A DNA stretch of 64,000 nucleotides from Agromyces hippuratus (GTDB taxonomy: Bacteria; Actinomycetota; Actinomycetes; Actinomycetales; Microbacteriaceae), in assembly GCF_013410355.1 (NCBI RefSeq), contig NZ_JACCFI010000001.1, forward strand, positions 3,286,001-3,350,000. Reading direction: 5' to 3'. Shown one piece after another: positions 63,240 to 64,000 of the stretch; position 1 is the first letter of the stretch; each line of letters starts with the position of its first letter. The translations under genes were made by a program, and so were the position numbers. Below the pieces are notes generated by a model. The model ran no database searches and had not been told where the DNA came from. It was given only the letters and a program-made list of their open reading frames with translations.

Positions 63240-64000
63240 GTGACTATCAACACCAGCAAGGCACGCCAGACCACGAACGTCGACCCCACGATCAGTGTGA
63301 ACCCGGTCTTCGTCCGCCCCGGTGAGGCGACCGAGTTCGACAAGTTCGTGATGCCCGAGCAGCCCAGCCTGCCTGAGACCGCCTACCAGATCGTCCACGA
63401 CGAGGCGATCCTCGACGGGAACTCACGGTTGAACCTGGCGACGTTCGTCTCGACGTGGATGGACGATGAGGCCAAGAAGCTCTATGCCGAAGCCGCCGAC
63501 AAGAACATGATCGACAAGGACGAGTACCCCGCCACCGCGGCGATCGAGGATCGATGCTGGCGGATGCTCGCCGACCTCTGGCACGTGCCCGACACGAGCG
63601 ACACGATCGGAACCTCGACGATCGGGTCGTCGGAGGCGTGCATGCTCGGCGGCCTGGCGCTCAAGCGCCTGTGGCAGCAGAAGCGCAAGGCTGAGGGCAA
63701 GTCGACCGAGAAGCCCAACCTGATCATGTCGGCGGCCGTGCAGGTCGTCTGGGAGAAGTTCTGCAACTACTGGGACATCGAGCCCCGATACGTCCCCGTC
63801 ACCCCCGAGCACATGGTGCTCGACGGGTTCGAGCTGGAGAAGTACGTGGACGCGAACACGATCGGCGTCGTCGCCATCCTCGGCCAGACCTTCACGGGCG
63901 CCTACGAGCCGGTCGAGGCCATCGCCGCGAAGCTCGACGAGATCCAGGCGAACACGGGTCTCGACGTCAAGATCCATGTAGACGGGGCATCCGGCGCCAT
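63240..64000 (+). CDS. gadB: Glutamate decarboxylase (3' end outside window)
   Basis: PLP enzyme converting glutamate to GABA plus CO2. The frame from GTG 63240 is open to the window edge (253 codons seen of about 460) and has AGGAG 6 bases before it. Recognisable family segments are N-L-A-T-F-V-S-T-W-M-D, I-G-T-S-T-I-G-S-S-E-A, and V-K-I-H-V-D-G-A-S-G-A at the edge, just before the expected PLP lysine. GABA antiporter genes may follow outside the window. Fourth gene of the rightward unit; consumption of a proton suggests acid stress or nitrogen use. Confidence 0.92.
   Translation, partial: MTINTSKARQTTNVDPTISVNPVFVRPGEATEFDKFVMPEQPSLPETAYQIVHDEAILDGNSRLNLATFVSTWMDDEAKKLYAEAADKNMIDKDEYPATAAIEDRCWRMLADLWHVPDTSDTIGTSTIGSSEACMLGGLALKRLWQQKRKAEGKSTEKPNLIMSAAVQVVWEKFCNYWDIEPRYVPVTPEHMVLDGFELEKYVDANTIGVVAILGQTFTGAYEPVEAIAAKLDEIQANTGLDVKIHVDGASGA

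Overview
The window is 64 kb of high-GC actinobacterial DNA. Codon choice (C or G at almost every third position), GTG starts, near-leaderless promoters, a class Ib nrdHIEF operon and an iterated GGATGCC/GGCATCC word all suggest Microbacteriaceae (Agromyces, Microbacterium or a relative). This is an inference from the look of the sequence; no database was searched. No rRNA, tRNA, insertion sequence, prophage or CRISPR array was seen.

Layout. 1-1.9 kb: tail of a CUT1 sugar importer (two permeases). 2-5.5 kb: an ABC exporter half-transporter, then opposite-strand DUF305 and DUF3105 membrane-anchored proteins. 5.8-9.3 kb: cystathionine beta-synthase and gamma-synthase (transsulfuration) and a slipin-like SPFH protein. 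9.3-12.1 kb: a NarL-type two-component system with a co-transcribed membrane protein. 12.2-18.5 kb: amino-acid permease plus a cyclase-family protein, an aldo/keto reductase, a secreted beta-propeller phytase, and an MFS exporter behind a MerR/SoxR-type 19-bp-spacer promoter.

18.6-35.4 kb is a pentose-utilisation island. It holds a LacI regulator, a GguA-GguB-ChvE-type importer, araD-araB-araA with its own LacI regulator (AraR-like), a YtfQ-YtfR-YtfT-YjfF-type importer and a third LacI regulator. Two operator families can be read by eye. One (TGTGAACG..CACA) lies before the first LacI gene and before gguA. The other (core AGCGCT) sits on the promoters of araD and ytfQ. Together they suggest that arabinose catabolism and both importers are controlled locally.

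35.5-54.6 kb is housekeeping and accessory material: VOC proteins (one with a degenerate duplicate fragment), a DNA glycosylase, a zinc-ribbon orphan, an alpha/beta hydrolase, the nrdHIEF ribonucleotide reductase operon with a double NrdR box and a DnaA-box cluster, several small membrane proteins, peptidoglycan-binding proteins, a SUMF1-like protein without the catalytic cysteine pair, a LysE exporter with an SDR and a divergent TetR, a GT1 glycosyltransferase and an AraC/GyrI-type regulator.

53.5-64 kb is the least conventional part. A five-gene leftward unit (small LapA-like membrane protein, choloylglycine-hydrolase-family Ntn hydrolase, LuxR regulator, ThrE-like exporter, AI-2E-type permease) diverges from a rightward unit. 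The rightward unit holds an amidohydrolase, an ABC ATPase whose Walker A, signature and Walker B are all degenerate, a YhgE/Pip membrane protein and a glutamate decarboxylase cut by the window edge. This layout suggests an amide/amino-acid/GABA-related system with an unusual non-catalytic ABC partner; the function is not established.
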